DNA from: Bremia lactucae
Taxonomy: Eukaryota; Oomycota; Peronosporomycetes; Peronosporales; Peronosporaceae
DNA length: 22,648 nt
Direction of reading: 5' to 3'
Assembly (NCBI RefSeq): GCF_004359215.1
Contig: NW_027152211.1
Location: 1 to 22,648, forward strand
Every line of letters starts with the position of its first letter. Within the stretch, counting starts at the first letter, position 1. Below are positions 1 to 7,590 of the stretch, piece after piece. The position numbers and the translations under genes were made by a program. Under the pieces are notes generated by a model. That model was not told the origin of the DNA. It saw only the letters and a list, made by a program, of their open reading frames with translations, and made no database searches.

Positions 1-75
1 CGATGAAGGTATCACTGCGTAAACAAACGCGCTTAGTATTCTACAATCTTAGCAAGATCCTGCTTGCCCTTGTTC

Positions 76-261
76 TCACGTTGTAAACTCGTCTCGAAAT
101 TTGGGCAATGGTTCCGGAATGTCGAGAAGAAAAGCCACATCAATAATACCACGGCGAGCAAGCATGTGATGATAAGCACGCAGATTGTGCCAGCTCGGTG
201 CCAGGCATAAGATTATCTGATGGCCATTGGCACGCCAAGTAAACCAAATTTTCTCGCTGTT
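76..261 (-). other. unidentified short open frame, possible gene remnant
   Basis: On the minus strand one frame stays open for 61 codons between a TGA at 264..262 and a TGA at 78..76. It reads HMLARRGIIDVAFLLDIPEP in its second half, which has ordinary protein composition. A second minus frame overlapping it, ending in TAA at 35..33, contains the hydrophobic run CVLIITCLLAVVLLMWLFF followed by a charged tail and would look like a membrane helix. Both cannot be coding, and neither has a start codon in a convincing place. I recognise no family. The region is not obviously retroelement-derived, so it may be the decayed end of a host gene or of an unrecognised transposon. Confidence 0.2.
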
Positions 262-769
262 TCACAAGTACTCTGATGAACGGTTCAGTACTGCTTTGGT
301 TTAATTGATGATGCAGCAATAAAAAATCGTATTCGGCCTAGCGCTCTCGGTAACTAGTGCAGCTTTGTGGATAAGGTCACGCGAAAATTAATGGAGACTT
401 TGGACTAAGCCAGGGTCTCGACAATGATAGGTACAAGCTGGTCTCGTAATGCAGAACGATTCCAACTTCAACCTCTTCAGCTGCCACATTTAGGTCCCAA
501 ATTTGTCCGTAGCTTGCTCCGCGGCTTGTTTGGTTCCCAAATTTGATTTAGGGGGAAAGCCGACAAAAACTGAAACAAAAGGAAATCGTGGCTTGCTTGC
601 GCGCGGTCAAGCTAAGGATAAAGTAAATTAATTTATCCTTAGCTTGACCTCCAAAGACTAACTAACATGTATGCGCAAGAGCGCACCTCCGACCCTTGTC
701 GCTTATTTCCTGCTCAACTTCTTCGTCGTTCTCGATTTGCTGCTATTCTTTTCGCGTCATTATGCGTGC
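262..769. other. unassigned DNA upstream of the first LTR
   Basis: No gene, LTR or domain was recognised here. Short open stretches exist on the minus strand (for example about 525..390, reading AAEEVEVGIVLHYETSLYL) but resemble nothing known to me. The one clear structure is the hairpin at 606-648. Short inverted repeats are much rarer here than in the Gypsy-derived parts of the window. Confidence 0.4.
606..648. repeat. perfect inverted repeat, 17-bp arms
   Basis: The arms GTCAAGCTAAGGATAAA (606-622) and its exact reverse complement (632-648) flank a 9-base AT-rich loop. The hairpin lies 122 bases before the first LTR. It is not followed by a T run and is not in a bacterial context, so a transcription terminator is not implied. 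It could be a MITE remnant or a folded palindrome left by a repair event. Confidence 0.85.
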
Positions 770-1221
770 TGTAACGGGGTGTATCGTTACATGAAATTAA
801 CACTTGAAGGTTGTTAATTAATATATTATCTAAAAGGTAGATAATATTTGCAGGATATTACTTTATATAGTAATATTCAGAATTCTTATCCATAAATAGG
901 TATAGACCATTATATATATTTATTCCGCAGACTAATCAGCTGTAGAAGTAATCAAAGAGAGAGTTACAGATAAGATAGAAATAAGAATTCAATTACATGT
1001 TTAGTATTAGATTATAGTTAAGTTAGCATTTACAAAGAAAAAGAGACACTTAATTATATTAATACAGTTTTCATTTTACCCTCTTTAAGCTAGTTACCTT
1101 AAGAAGAAGTCTTCCTCTGCACGTACTAGTGTACGTGAAATAGTGTAGGGCACCACTCGCAACTGAAGCAGTGCGAAGTGGACTTGTACTGAAGCAGTAC
1201 AAGTCGTAGTGCCCCGTTACA
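770..1221 (+). repeat. Gypsy LTR, family 1 (copy 1)
   Basis: The sequence opens TGTAACGGGG and closes CCCCGTTACA, a 10-bp terminal inverted repeat of the kind that bounds LTRs. Its whole length matches the reverse complement of 18527-18968, including the run after 816 (GGTTGTTAATTAATATATTA) and the 3' block with CTTCCTCTGCACGTACTAGT. The 3' end folds into hairpins (GACTTGTACT pairs with AGTACAAGTC near 1179-1204). No polypurine tract precedes it and no recognisable leader follows. The 5-base flanks (765-769 and 1222-1226) do not match as a target duplication. It is best read as a solo or rearranged LTR. Confidence 0.85.
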
Positions 1222-1509
1222 GTAGAGGAATAGCTGCTATAAAGAAGCATGAAGTTAGCACCCAGATTACACTTTGCCCAGCCCGTGACCGCCAGTGACA
1301 ATAGGAACACGATCCCAACAACAGTCGCATGCATGATTTGTGGCGCTGGTACAATGTTCCAGATGAACTGCAGATATCAATTTACTAAAAGAGAAACGAC
1401 AACGGATAAGAAAGCAGCGCGTGATTTAAAGCTCCTCACAAGCTTCGTGGCAATGATTTTGTTGGAAGTAGCGGAGCTACACACTGTATACCCTTGGCGT
1501 AAGCCGAAC
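1222..1509. other. unassigned sequence between LTR and RNase H fragment
   Basis: A 91-codon open frame runs on + from 1249 to 1524. Its product has no motif I recognise, and it overruns the Gypsy RNase H fragment that begins at about 1510. I treat it as chance or decayed internal retroelement DNA. Confidence 0.3.
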
Positions 1510-1855
1510 GTATTAAGTCAGTAATAGGCGACACAATTGTTGTTTATGAGAAACCTCATAATCCGGCCTGTGTGATAACGCATCGGCCAAAGTATTCTGC
1601 TTGCCAAGCTTATGCTTAACCTCGAAGTTGTACTCGGCGAAAAAGATAGCCGTCGGGCATTCGCTGTGAGAGATGGGGCGACTTAGTCGCCGTGCGTAAT
1701 GACGCACGGAATGACGCGGGATCTGTATATATCACAAACGGCTTAGAGCCGAGCAGATGAACTCTAAAATTGACGATAGCATACTTCATAGCAAGTAACT
1801 CTGTGTCATGAATTGGGTAGTTCTTTTCCGCAGCTTTAAGCTGTCTAGACTCGAT
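1510..1855 (-). pseudogene. pol: Gypsy RNase H, C-terminal half (inverted relative to its N-terminal half)
   Basis: Read on the minus strand from 1855 downward, this encodes the second half of a Ty3/Gypsy RNase H domain: ESRQLKAAEKNYPIHDTELL, the catalytic-type YTD, then after a frameshift FFAEYNFEVKHKLGKQN and LADALSHRPDYE. RNase H degrades the RNA strand of the RNA/DNA hybrid during reverse transcription. The conserved E (in TELLAMKYA), D (in YTD) and D (in LADALS) are present. A short insertion by direct repeat of GCGTCATT sits after YTDPAS. The matching first half of the domain is on the opposite strand, immediately adjacent at 1856-2040, so the gene is split by an inversion as well as by a frameshift near 1650. 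It is non-functional. The start given is the breakpoint, not a start codon. Confidence 0.85.
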
Positions 1856-2040
1856 GGTGCCGGACTAGCACAGAACATAATGCTATTCAACCAGTTCAGA
1901 ATAGTCTTATCCATGCCCCGATCCTGGCACTACCAAATCCAAATTGGCCTTTCAGTGTCGTCTGTGACGCTTCGGATTTTGCCATTGGCAGTGTTCTGTT
2001 ACAAACAGATATTGATGGGTGGGAACGTGTCTGTCTTGCT
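1856..2040 (+). pseudogene. pol: Gypsy RNase H, N-terminal half (inverted segment)
   Basis: On + from 1856 the frame reads RTSTEHNAIQPVQNSLIHAP, then PFSVVCDASDFAIGSVLLQT and DGWERV. This is the linker from RT to RNase H and the start of RNase H, with the first catalytic D in CDASD. The same block is seen on the minus strand in the Gypsy copies near 22400-22540 and 9890-10010. Similarity ends after ERV at about 2037. In an intact gene the next residues would be the YQSRQL-type segment, which instead begins at 1855 on the other strand. The segment has therefore been inverted in place. The frame runs on, without similarity, to a stop at 2086. Confidence 0.85.
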
Positions 2041-2089
2041 CAACTACATCGGGATAGCTATAGAGCGTTTGGCTCCAGGGTATTGTAAA

Positions 2090-2739
2090 CCATTGACTGC
2101 CATAACGCTGTAATTACGGCCATCTGTCGGCTTGCCGTTTTCTCAAAAAAAATCAATCTCTTATGCAGGAATTACTCGTGAATCGACCATGTTAGTACAC
2201 ACAACTAGCGTGCAAGATACTCGGGATTTGAGAAAAACAACTTCCAGTTAAGAAGCTTAGTAGCGTTGGAGCGCAGTGAGGATGCGATGTTAGCTGATGC
2301 TATCTTTACAGTAAAATTTGTAGTCATAAGTAATGAGCAGCAGAGACCCTGATGTCCAAAATATTTGGTCCTTATGCTTTCTTTTCAATTTAATTAAGCC
2401 AATAATAAGGCCTTAACTGTGAGCTATAACCAGGTGTCATGGTTCACTAAGTTCGATTGGCAAGTATGAGATTCGTGGACATATTTGCCTGCAGGTATTC
2501 AATTACTCTTGTGCGAAGTCTGTGCGGTGCTGTGTAGGGAGAGATACATTAACAAGCCTTGGTCGAGTAGGTACCTTGGATGGATATTCACAGCTGCTAG
2601 CTGAATATAAGCTGTGAGAAAGAGCTAGATTGACTGGTTTTGTGTCAAAAGCACAAGGTTCCAAGAGCCACTTAGTACTACCTAATTTGACCAAACTGGT
2701 ATAGGAAAGAAGGCAATAACGAAGCCTTAACCCCTAATT
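2090..2739. other. unassigned sequence between RNase H fragment and second LTR
   Basis: I recognise no domain on either strand. The longest minus frame (2503-2694, 63 codons) has no motif. A few short inverted repeats occur, such as CACAGC with GCTGTG around 2600, so it may be decayed Gypsy sequence, but I cannot assign it. Confidence 0.35.
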
Positions 2740-3185
2740 TTTAACGGGGTGTCCACTTATACAAGTGTTATTGCTATAAAAGGAATCTTAAACATTGTTA
2801 TCGATTTAGGAAAATATTAAAAAGTATAAAATTATTATCAATTAAAACAAATTGACTTGATATATCCAATAATATAAAATTTGGTAATATTGAGGCAACA
2901 AGACAACAATTCTATTATGTGGTTGATTGATGTTTAAAGCAACGCCACCAATCGTTACTAGGCACGACTGGGCGGTGCGCCAAACATTGTCTCATTTTAA
3001 TATATTTGAGTCTGTAGATAGAAGAAGGTTAAGTAGATACAAATTCAGTTTTACTTTTATCTACAATAAAGTCTTAGTAGCTTAGACTTATAAATCTTCC
3101 TCTGCACGTCAGTCTACGTGAGGTATCAAGGCACCTCACCTTCATGTAGGTTGACTAGTATCCTAGCGAAAGGAACTCCGTTACA
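2740..3185 (+). repeat. Gypsy LTR, family 2 (copy 1), probable 5' LTR
   Basis: The 5' end is a one-base variant of TGTAACGGGGTG, and the 3' end is CCGTTACA at 3185. The interior matches the LTRs at 15233 and 15689: a block reading TTGGTAATATTGAGGCAACA, then GCCACCAATCGT followed by a GGCGGTGCGC core. The 3' part (CTTCCTCTGCACG and a TACGTGAG stretch) resembles the family-1 LTR, so the two families share ends and differ in the middle. Gag and protease follow in the same orientation, so this is most likely the 5' LTR of that element. Confidence 0.8.
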
Positions 3186-3639
3186 CCTGGTCGCACTTCG
3201 TGGTTCCTTTCAACTGCCGCACACGTTCTATCCAACATGAGCTTGTTGGACGAAAAAGGATGAAGCTTATAAGACCCTAAAGAAGGATTCCACGCAACGC
3301 GTAAGGCATTACACACTTGGGTGACTTCGAATGGAAAGCGGTTGAATGTATGAGTTTAGCCGTATGCGGGTCAGCGGTAAGCGCAACGTTGTTCGTCTTA
3401 CAAAAAGACGAGCAACATGCGCCTATCGCCGAATTTTATACAATATGAATTCAACGTGGCCCTAGAAAAGATAATCTCAACACGCAGAGGTGTTGAGAGA
3501 ATAGAATGCTCAACAGTTAACTAATGAGACAGCAGTATTTACATGCTGCTAGCAGGGAGATGCGTTGGCGTCGACCCTAAAGCTTAAAGATTGAAAAGGT
3601 TAAGGTAGCTGAAGGTGACTGCTTGTTATAATGATTCGT
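3186..3639 (+). other. leader / 5' gag region of Gypsy element
   Basis: This lies between the 5' LTR and recognisable gag. No long frame is open. It carries several perfect short inverted repeats (for example CTCAACAC with GTGTTGAG near 3478-3499, and TCCAAC with GTTGGA near 3232-3251). It is probably untranslated leader plus a badly decayed gag N-terminus. Confidence 0.45.
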
Positions 3640-4330
3640 CGAATTAAATTATGCCATTAAAGCTCGCCGCGTCAAAGTGAAGTTTGGTATGTCAAGCTTG
3701 GCTAATGTGCCAAATCTTGGGCCTTGGAGCTTAAGCGTCACGACCCATATGTGTTTGGGTCGTATGAAGTCCTTAAGACCCGGCTCGGAAAACCTTTGAG
3801 CCGCCACGTACCGAATTGAGGGCTCGAGCAGAGCTTCTAGATTTGAAGCCGGGCAAGCGTTATCTTCACGCTTATGCCCAGCATACACGATACTTAGTAA
3901 GCTGTATCGTGAGTCATCCAATTGATGAGCAAACACAGTAACTGTGTTTATCAAGGGTCTTGCAGATGTACCTCTCAAGTACCACCTGTTCCGGCTTCAA
4001 TTGGAGACTCTTTATCAAGCGATCTCTATAGCGGACCAGGGGACTTAAGCCTGAAACAGGCTTTTCTCCACCCTGGTGCTTATCGTTCACATAGACGACA
4101 AGAGAACGGAGGTCCCGAATAAACGGACCCTCGTATGGGGAGATCGAGAAATCATCAAGTTACAAACGATGGCAAATATGCACTCGTTATTAAAAGACAG
4201 ACCAATACGCCTGCCTCGCGCCCAGTGCACAAAAAATGAGCGAAACAATCGCCCTCTCGCTAAAAGTATCGGAGAACGCGGATTCGACGCTGTTGCGAAG
4301 TCGCAACGGCAAGGTGGATCGTCAGAACAT
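3640..4330 (+). pseudogene. gag: Gypsy Gag (capsid and zinc-knuckle region), frameshifted
   Basis: In successive + frames the region reads SWALELKRHDPYVFGSYEVL, then KTFEPPRTELRARAELLDLK and YLHAYAQHTRYLV, then after a frameshift near 3945 VTVFIKGLADVPLKYHLFR and QAISIADQGDLSLKQA, ending PGAYRSHRRQENGGPE at 4122. This is the retrotransposon Gag capsid layout, which packages element RNA in virus-like particles. A degenerate zinc knuckle (CTRY, KT, then LAPSAQ) follows at about 4160-4230. It sits downstream of the family-2 LTR and upstream of protease in the same direction, the expected order for Gypsy. There are several stops and at least two frameshifts. Codons are interwoven with short perfect inverted repeats (3855-3873 and 3886-3911). 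Start and end are approximate. Confidence 0.75.
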
Positions 4331-4479
4331 GGTCGGGGTCAGTAGGTGCGGAGCGCCCTACTAATCCAGCAACGGCAAGAGAATTTGCAGGTCTCTTGAC
4401 GAAAGTTGCGTCTCATAAACAAATATTGTGTGTAACTGCCCCTGGTGATGAGGTTAACCTTATCACCTTCATACCAAAG

Positions 4480-4745
4480 TGCGAAATAAATTGACATTGA
4501 AATCCCTTGTGGATTGGGGAGCGTCGATCGACGCCAATCGCTAAAGGATCGCAGGCTCAAGTATGCTGCGCATTATTTGCCTCTGGTGAGGATGACAGTG
4601 CGCCTAGCAACAGGCGCATCTGTAACAGTTAACATTAAACTGTGTACCCTTGACGTATATTGGATACCAATCCAATCGACGTCAAGAGTACACAGTTTGA
4701 TGCTGATTTCATCGTACTGTATTTGGATGACAAATTTGATGTCAT
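4480..4745 (+). pseudogene. pro: Gypsy aspartic protease, broken
   Basis: At 4508-4525 one frame reads VDWGAS, which fits the catalytic motif D-S/T-G-A of a retroviral-type protease with the S/T changed to W. After a frameshift it continues as RRQSLKDRR and MTVRLATGASVTV, and at 4695-4745 as FDADFIVLYLDDKFDVI, the protease C-terminal strand. This enzyme would cleave the Gag-Pol polyprotein. Between the last two blocks lies an inverted repeat (4637-4698) that replaces normal coding sequence. A SINE-like repeat follows immediately, and RT, RNase H and integrase are missing here. The motif loss, frameshifts and truncation make it non-functional. Confidence 0.7.
4637..4698. repeat. inverted repeat inside the Gypsy protease, 29-bp arms
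   Basis: The arm at 4637-4665 and the arm at 4670-4698 are reverse complements with three mismatches, separated by only 4 bases. Both outer ends read AAACTGTGTAC. The structure is a near-perfect cruciform within the protease frame. It looks like a local inverted duplication rather than a transposon terminus, because protease similarity resumes straight after it. Confidence 0.85.
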
Positions 4746-4935
4746 CCTTTTTAACCATTACTTTTCTTTTGCTGTGTGACACAACAAAAAAGGGGCACAT
4801 CACTATCTGGCAGGATAAAGCTGATAAACCCCAAACATTTGTTCCCTACACGCATAAACATTCGGTTATTTGCGGAATTTAACCCGAGACGTATCAATTA
4901 GGTTGGAATATAGTACCGACTTAGCTATAATGTAA
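4737..4935 (-). mobile_element. tRNA-derived SINE-like repeat, copy 1
   Basis: Read on the minus strand, the head carries a polymerase III A-box-like stretch (AGCTAAGTCGGTA, + 4914-4926) and a B-box-like stretch (GGGTTAAATTCCGC, + 4872-4885). A roughly 120-base body follows. That body is shared with 11945-12147: on the + strand both contain CACTATCTGGCAG, GTTCCCTA and TTGCTGTGTG. The two copies are clearly homologous but diverged, and both sit next to broken retroelement genes. A tRNA-like head plus a conserved non-tRNA body is the defining layout of a SINE. No protein is encoded. Boundaries are approximate, and no target duplication was recognised. Confidence 0.65.
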
Positions 4936-4937
4936 GG

Positions 4938-5010
4938 GGTCCTACTTGGTGCAGGGGTTAATCATCAACTTTGTGACACAGCGGTCACGAGTTCGATCCC
5001 CGCACCGACC
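4938..5010 (+). tRNA. decayed tRNA-like sequence (pseudo-tRNA or second SINE head)
   Basis: The 73-base length is that of a tRNA. The outermost four base pairs of an acceptor stem are present (GGTC with GACC), the next three are not. A D-arm/A-box-like TTGGTGCAGGGGTTAA and a T-arm/B-box-like GAGTTCGATCC are in the right places. The T stem (ACGAG with CCCGC) pairs at three of five positions, and both mismatches fit G-to-A changes. A weak anticodon stem can be drawn but the anticodon is uncertain. It is probably a pseudogene. It lies head to head with the SINE-like repeat just upstream. Confidence 0.4.
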
Positions 5011-5334
5011 ACATAACGCAAATGCAGCAGACTTTCCGATACCCCTGGGACTCCGGGTATCGTTGAACACAGATAAGCCCTGAAGCTAGAATTAAAAGCA
5101 GAACTTAAAAATTGAAAGAAAAGTCAGATTAAAAAGGATAAGTTGTTTGTGTAAAACCACAACGCCTTACGCTCAGACCATTATCCATAATGATTCTGAC
5201 ATAGAGGATTCTGAGCCTAAAGCTCCGCCGACGACACGGGAACGTGCTCAGTCGGTGTCACAAGCCAGTCGTTTTGAACGTAGCTATGTGACGGGTGGCA
5301 TATTGATAATGCCCCTATTAATGTTGTAGCTAAG
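5011..5334. other. unassigned sequence before the Copia element
   Basis: An 8-bp perfect hairpin lies near 5039-5064 (CGATACCC pairs with GGGTATCG). A short + frame (5147-5329) encodes a polar peptide with SDIEDSEPKAPPTTRERAQS, which I cannot place. The region may be the body of a SINE that starts at 4938, or Copia flanking sequence. Confidence 0.3.
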
Positions 5335-5468
5335 TGTTGTAGAAGGTAACGTTGAAACTCGAGTACTGCTTATGTTCACACAAATGAATAAGGTAAATAA
5401 GTGTGCAAAGTATTTGTACAGATTTTGTACACACAAGTAAGCAGAAGGTAGGTAGAATTTGTGTAACA
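5335..5468 (+). repeat. candidate short Copia LTR
   Basis: The segment begins TGTTGTAGAAGG and ends GTGTAACA, so it has TG...CA ends, and it precedes Copia gag by about 90 bases, the normal spacing. It is short (134 bases). I found no second copy in the window and no clear tRNA primer site after it. This is a positional guess. Confidence 0.2.
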
Positions 5469-5555
5469 TTGTGGCTCAGTTGAAAGTTGGTCGTATCATA
5501 TCGTTAATACAACCTATATCTAGTCGGCTTTGGCTTAGATATTCTACTTTAAGCC

Positions 5556-6056
5556 CACACAGCGATTCTGATCTGTATGTGGAGCCATTTGACGGGTCCA
5601 ATAATGCGCAGTAGAGCTTCAAGATGAAGATGTATATGATGTCGGTGGAATATCGGGAGGTGTTGTCGGCTATGCAGTTGTCACGAAGACCAAGGAGCAA
5701 CAAGCTCATGCGGCAATCGTGTTTAGCCTCAGCGACTCTCAGCTCATGAACGGCAAGTTCAAAGGAGTCAAGGTTGGTCCTCGAGAGCTGTCATCGGATA
5801 CAAGACATAGTAATTGGCTATGATTTGCGTCGTTCATGTTCACTGCATTGTCTGTTTGCAAGAACGTGATGAAGACAAAAGACCTCGTCCTGAAGATGCA
5901 CAACGCCGCATGTGGTCCTATGAGGAGGATGTTTGCGCTGTGATACTGAGAAGTCTACCGGCGAGCTACAAAAGCCTTGTTTGGCCTTTCCATGTCCGTA
6001 AGGACCTTCGGCTTAACTGACCTAGTCAACAAGCTGATTGCTGAAGAAGTAATCTG
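5556..6056 (+). pseudogene. gag: Copia Gag, first copy
   Basis: In shifting + frames the region reads VEPFDGSNNAQ, SFKMKMYMMS, TKTKEQQAHAAIVFSLSDSQ, then KDLVLKMHNAACGP, EEDVCAVILRSLPASYKSL and MSVRTFGLTDLVNKLIAEE. This is the order of motifs in the Gag (UBN2-type) domain of Ty1/Copia elements, which forms the particle around element RNA. It spans the full domain but needs at least three frameshifts and crosses several stops. It ends abruptly at about 6056, where Gypsy RNase H sequence begins. A second copy of the N-terminal half lies at 6423-6740. The two are not identical, so this is either a tandem of two elements or an interrupted duplication. Confidence 0.75.
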
Positions 6057-6079
6057 GTACCAGGCATGTCTTGCGTTCT

Positions 6080-6186
6080 GCCGATACTGCCCTAGAATTA
6101 CGCTGCAATGGCTAGGCCGCTATCCAATCTCCTTAAAACAGATTGGCGCTGGACTAGCACCGAGAATGATGCTTCTCTCTCCACAT
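6080..6186 (+). pseudogene. pol: Gypsy RT-RNase H linker fragment
   Basis: The + frame NYAAMARPLSNLLKTDWRWT followed by STEND matches the linker between RT and RNase H in Gypsy pol. The same motif is seen as TSTEHNA at 1862 on +, and as NYAEMTVHLSRLLKK on - near 22560-22610. It is about 35 codons long and is cut at 6186, where the strand of similarity switches. Confidence 0.6.
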
Positions 6187-6189
6187 TGC

Positions 6190-6290
6190 TTGAAGTAGCT
6201 CTATACTGGCGTGGCCAGTAGAAGTCGCGACTTATCGTTCTATAGGTCTTTGACGTTCGGATCCATACCCTCAATGTCCAGCACTTGCAA
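6190..6290 (-). pseudogene. pol: Gypsy integrase zinc-binding fragment
   Basis: On the minus strand the frame reads SKTYRTISRDFYWPRQY, matching the integrase N-terminal zinc-binding region. The same block is EETYLTGSRDFYWPRQYQF in the copy near 21750 and EKTYLTISRGFY near 9170. It abuts the + strand RNase H linker fragment, so the two Gypsy pieces are joined in inverted orientation. Both lie between two Copia gag regions. Confidence 0.65.
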
Positions 6291-6399
6291 TGGATGAAAA
6301 GACATCTAGACAATTTGGCTCGTTAACACGCACTGTGAAAGTGGTGGAACCAGCGAACTTAAGGTCGCGACCTGTCCGACCAGTAACTTTAACACTTAA

Positions 6400-6740
6400 A
6401 AGGGAAGACTCCCCACAATCCCTTGGACAAGATGAAGATGTACCTCATGTCCAAGGGGTTGCGGGGAGCTGTCTCCGGTGTAGACGCTCCGAATGCAGTA
6501 AAGGAGCAGCAAGCGCACGCCGCGATCGCGCTGAATCTGAGTGGCCTGCAGTTGATGCACATTATCGACGCGACGACGGCGAGAGAGGCGTGGGGAAGGC
6601 TGGCGAAGTTTCATCGCACACAAGACATGGCAAATCGACTTTGGCTTAAGGAGAAGTTTGCGTCGTTTAAGTATACAGCTTCAAGCATCAGTGGTCACGT
6701 GACAGAGCTTGAAGACCTAGTCATGAAGATGAATAGCGCC
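6400..6740 (+). pseudogene. gag: Copia Gag, second copy (N-terminal part)
   Basis: From 6423 an open + frame reads DKMKMYLMSKGLRGAVSG, KEQQAHAAIALNLSGLQLMH, DATTAREAWGRLAKFHRTQD and LEDLVMKMNSANCGP. This is the first two thirds of a Copia Gag domain, and it is better preserved than the copy at 5556. Right after CGP, where the EEDVCAVILRSLP segment should follow, the sequence turns into an inverted copy of 6484-6554. The frame then encodes nonsense to the stop at 6812. The C-terminal part of this gag was thus replaced by a local inverted duplication. The frame stays open to 6812, so the lesion may be recent. The start is approximate. Confidence 0.8.
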
Positions 6741-6810
6741 AACTGCGGGCCACTCAGATTCAGCGCGATCGCGGCGTGCGCTTGCTGCTCCTTTACTGCA
6801 TTCGGAGCGT
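6484..6810. repeat. 71-bp inverted duplication within Copia gag
   Basis: Bases 6484-6554 and 6740-6810 are reverse complements over 71 positions with a single mismatch (CCTGCAG against CCCGCAG). A 185-base spacer separates them. One arm is genuine gag coding sequence (the PNAVKEQQAHAAIALNL region). The other arm is out of context and truncates the gag frame. Transcription through it would give RNA with a 71-bp stem. Confidence 0.95.
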
Positions 6811-6879
6811 GACTCTTTTTCCACAAGTTTCCGATATAAACTTTGGCGGCTTTGACGGAATCGACGAGATCGAAGAGCT

Positions 6880-7590
6880 ACCGCACTTCTCGTGAGCAGA
6901 AAGTGTGCGAAAAAGCAAATGAAGAAGCAGCAAAGTCAAGTTGTGGCAAGGCTGGACATCACGTGAGAGACTGCCATACGGGCAGCCGCGAACAGGATGC
7001 GCAACATGACCAAGTCAACGTTGCATTTAGCGCAGCCAAAGGATTTATGGCAAGAATCAGGGTCATGGGCAGTAGTGCGTGCGGCAGCACACATTTGCAA
7101 GCATCGCGAATCGTTCATGAGACATCCCGAGCGCCAAGAGTGGAGCTAAATTGGGGATTCTCCGTTTTGGAACGTCGTATCGCGTGTCTGGACTAGTTGG
7201 ATCGACGCTAAACTAAAGTTTACGCTGCACATTTAAGACCTGACAAACGATTTGTATTCGTTGACAGCAGCGGCGTCACGCGGGGTTGACTGCAGAGATT
7301 GCCAACGACAGGTATTTAATCAAGCGAAGTAAAATGAAAGTGGCGTAGGGCTAGAAGGAAGGCTATCTGATTCACCTGAACACAAAGGTTGAGTATCATG
7401 CAACGGAGACCGAAGCAGAGCGTTGGCATCGGTGTCTGGAACACGTATCGCATGGATCAGTGAGTAATATGATCAAGAATTGGTGAATTAGCGGCCCAGA
7501 GACAACACCGACAGCAGTGTATGAGGTGTGTGCAACTATTAAGTGAACGAGCAAGCCATTCGCGACGAGGAAAAATGCTCAATAGTCAAA
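6880..7590 (+). pseudogene. pol: Copia zinc knuckle, protease remnant and pre-integrase region
   Basis: At about 6940-6975 the frame contains CGKAGHHVRDC, the CCHC zinc knuckle of Copia Gag, with only part of the first cysteine pair. Protease is not recognisable between 7000 and 7300. At about 7400-7580 the frames read RWHRCLEHVSHGSVSNMIKN and VCATIK followed by TSKPFATR, which fits the GAG-pre-integrase HHCC zinc-binding domain. That domain helps integrase bind DNA ends. Many stops interrupt the reading (for example in the IKxTSKPF segment), so it is a decayed link between gag and the integrase core at 7590. Confidence 0.65.

Noticed and set aside
770..1221. LTR pair 770-1221 and 18527-18968 as the two ends of one element
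   Set aside because: They are in opposite orientations. LTRs of one element are direct repeats.
3649..3978. 109-codon minus-strand ORF as a gene
   Set aside because: It is antisense to a clear Gypsy gag (LELKRHDPYVFGSYEVL, AELLDLKPGKRYLHAYAQ) and has no motif of its own.
4690..4745. Copia RT catalytic box (YLDD)
   Set aside because: The full context FIVLYLDDKFDVI and the upstream LATGASVTV fit the C-terminal part of a Gypsy aspartic protease, not RT. No other RT motif is nearby.
5335..5468. Confident call of a Copia LTR pair
   Set aside because: No second copy was found downstream of the Copia RNase H end at 12862. Kept only as a low-confidence candidate.
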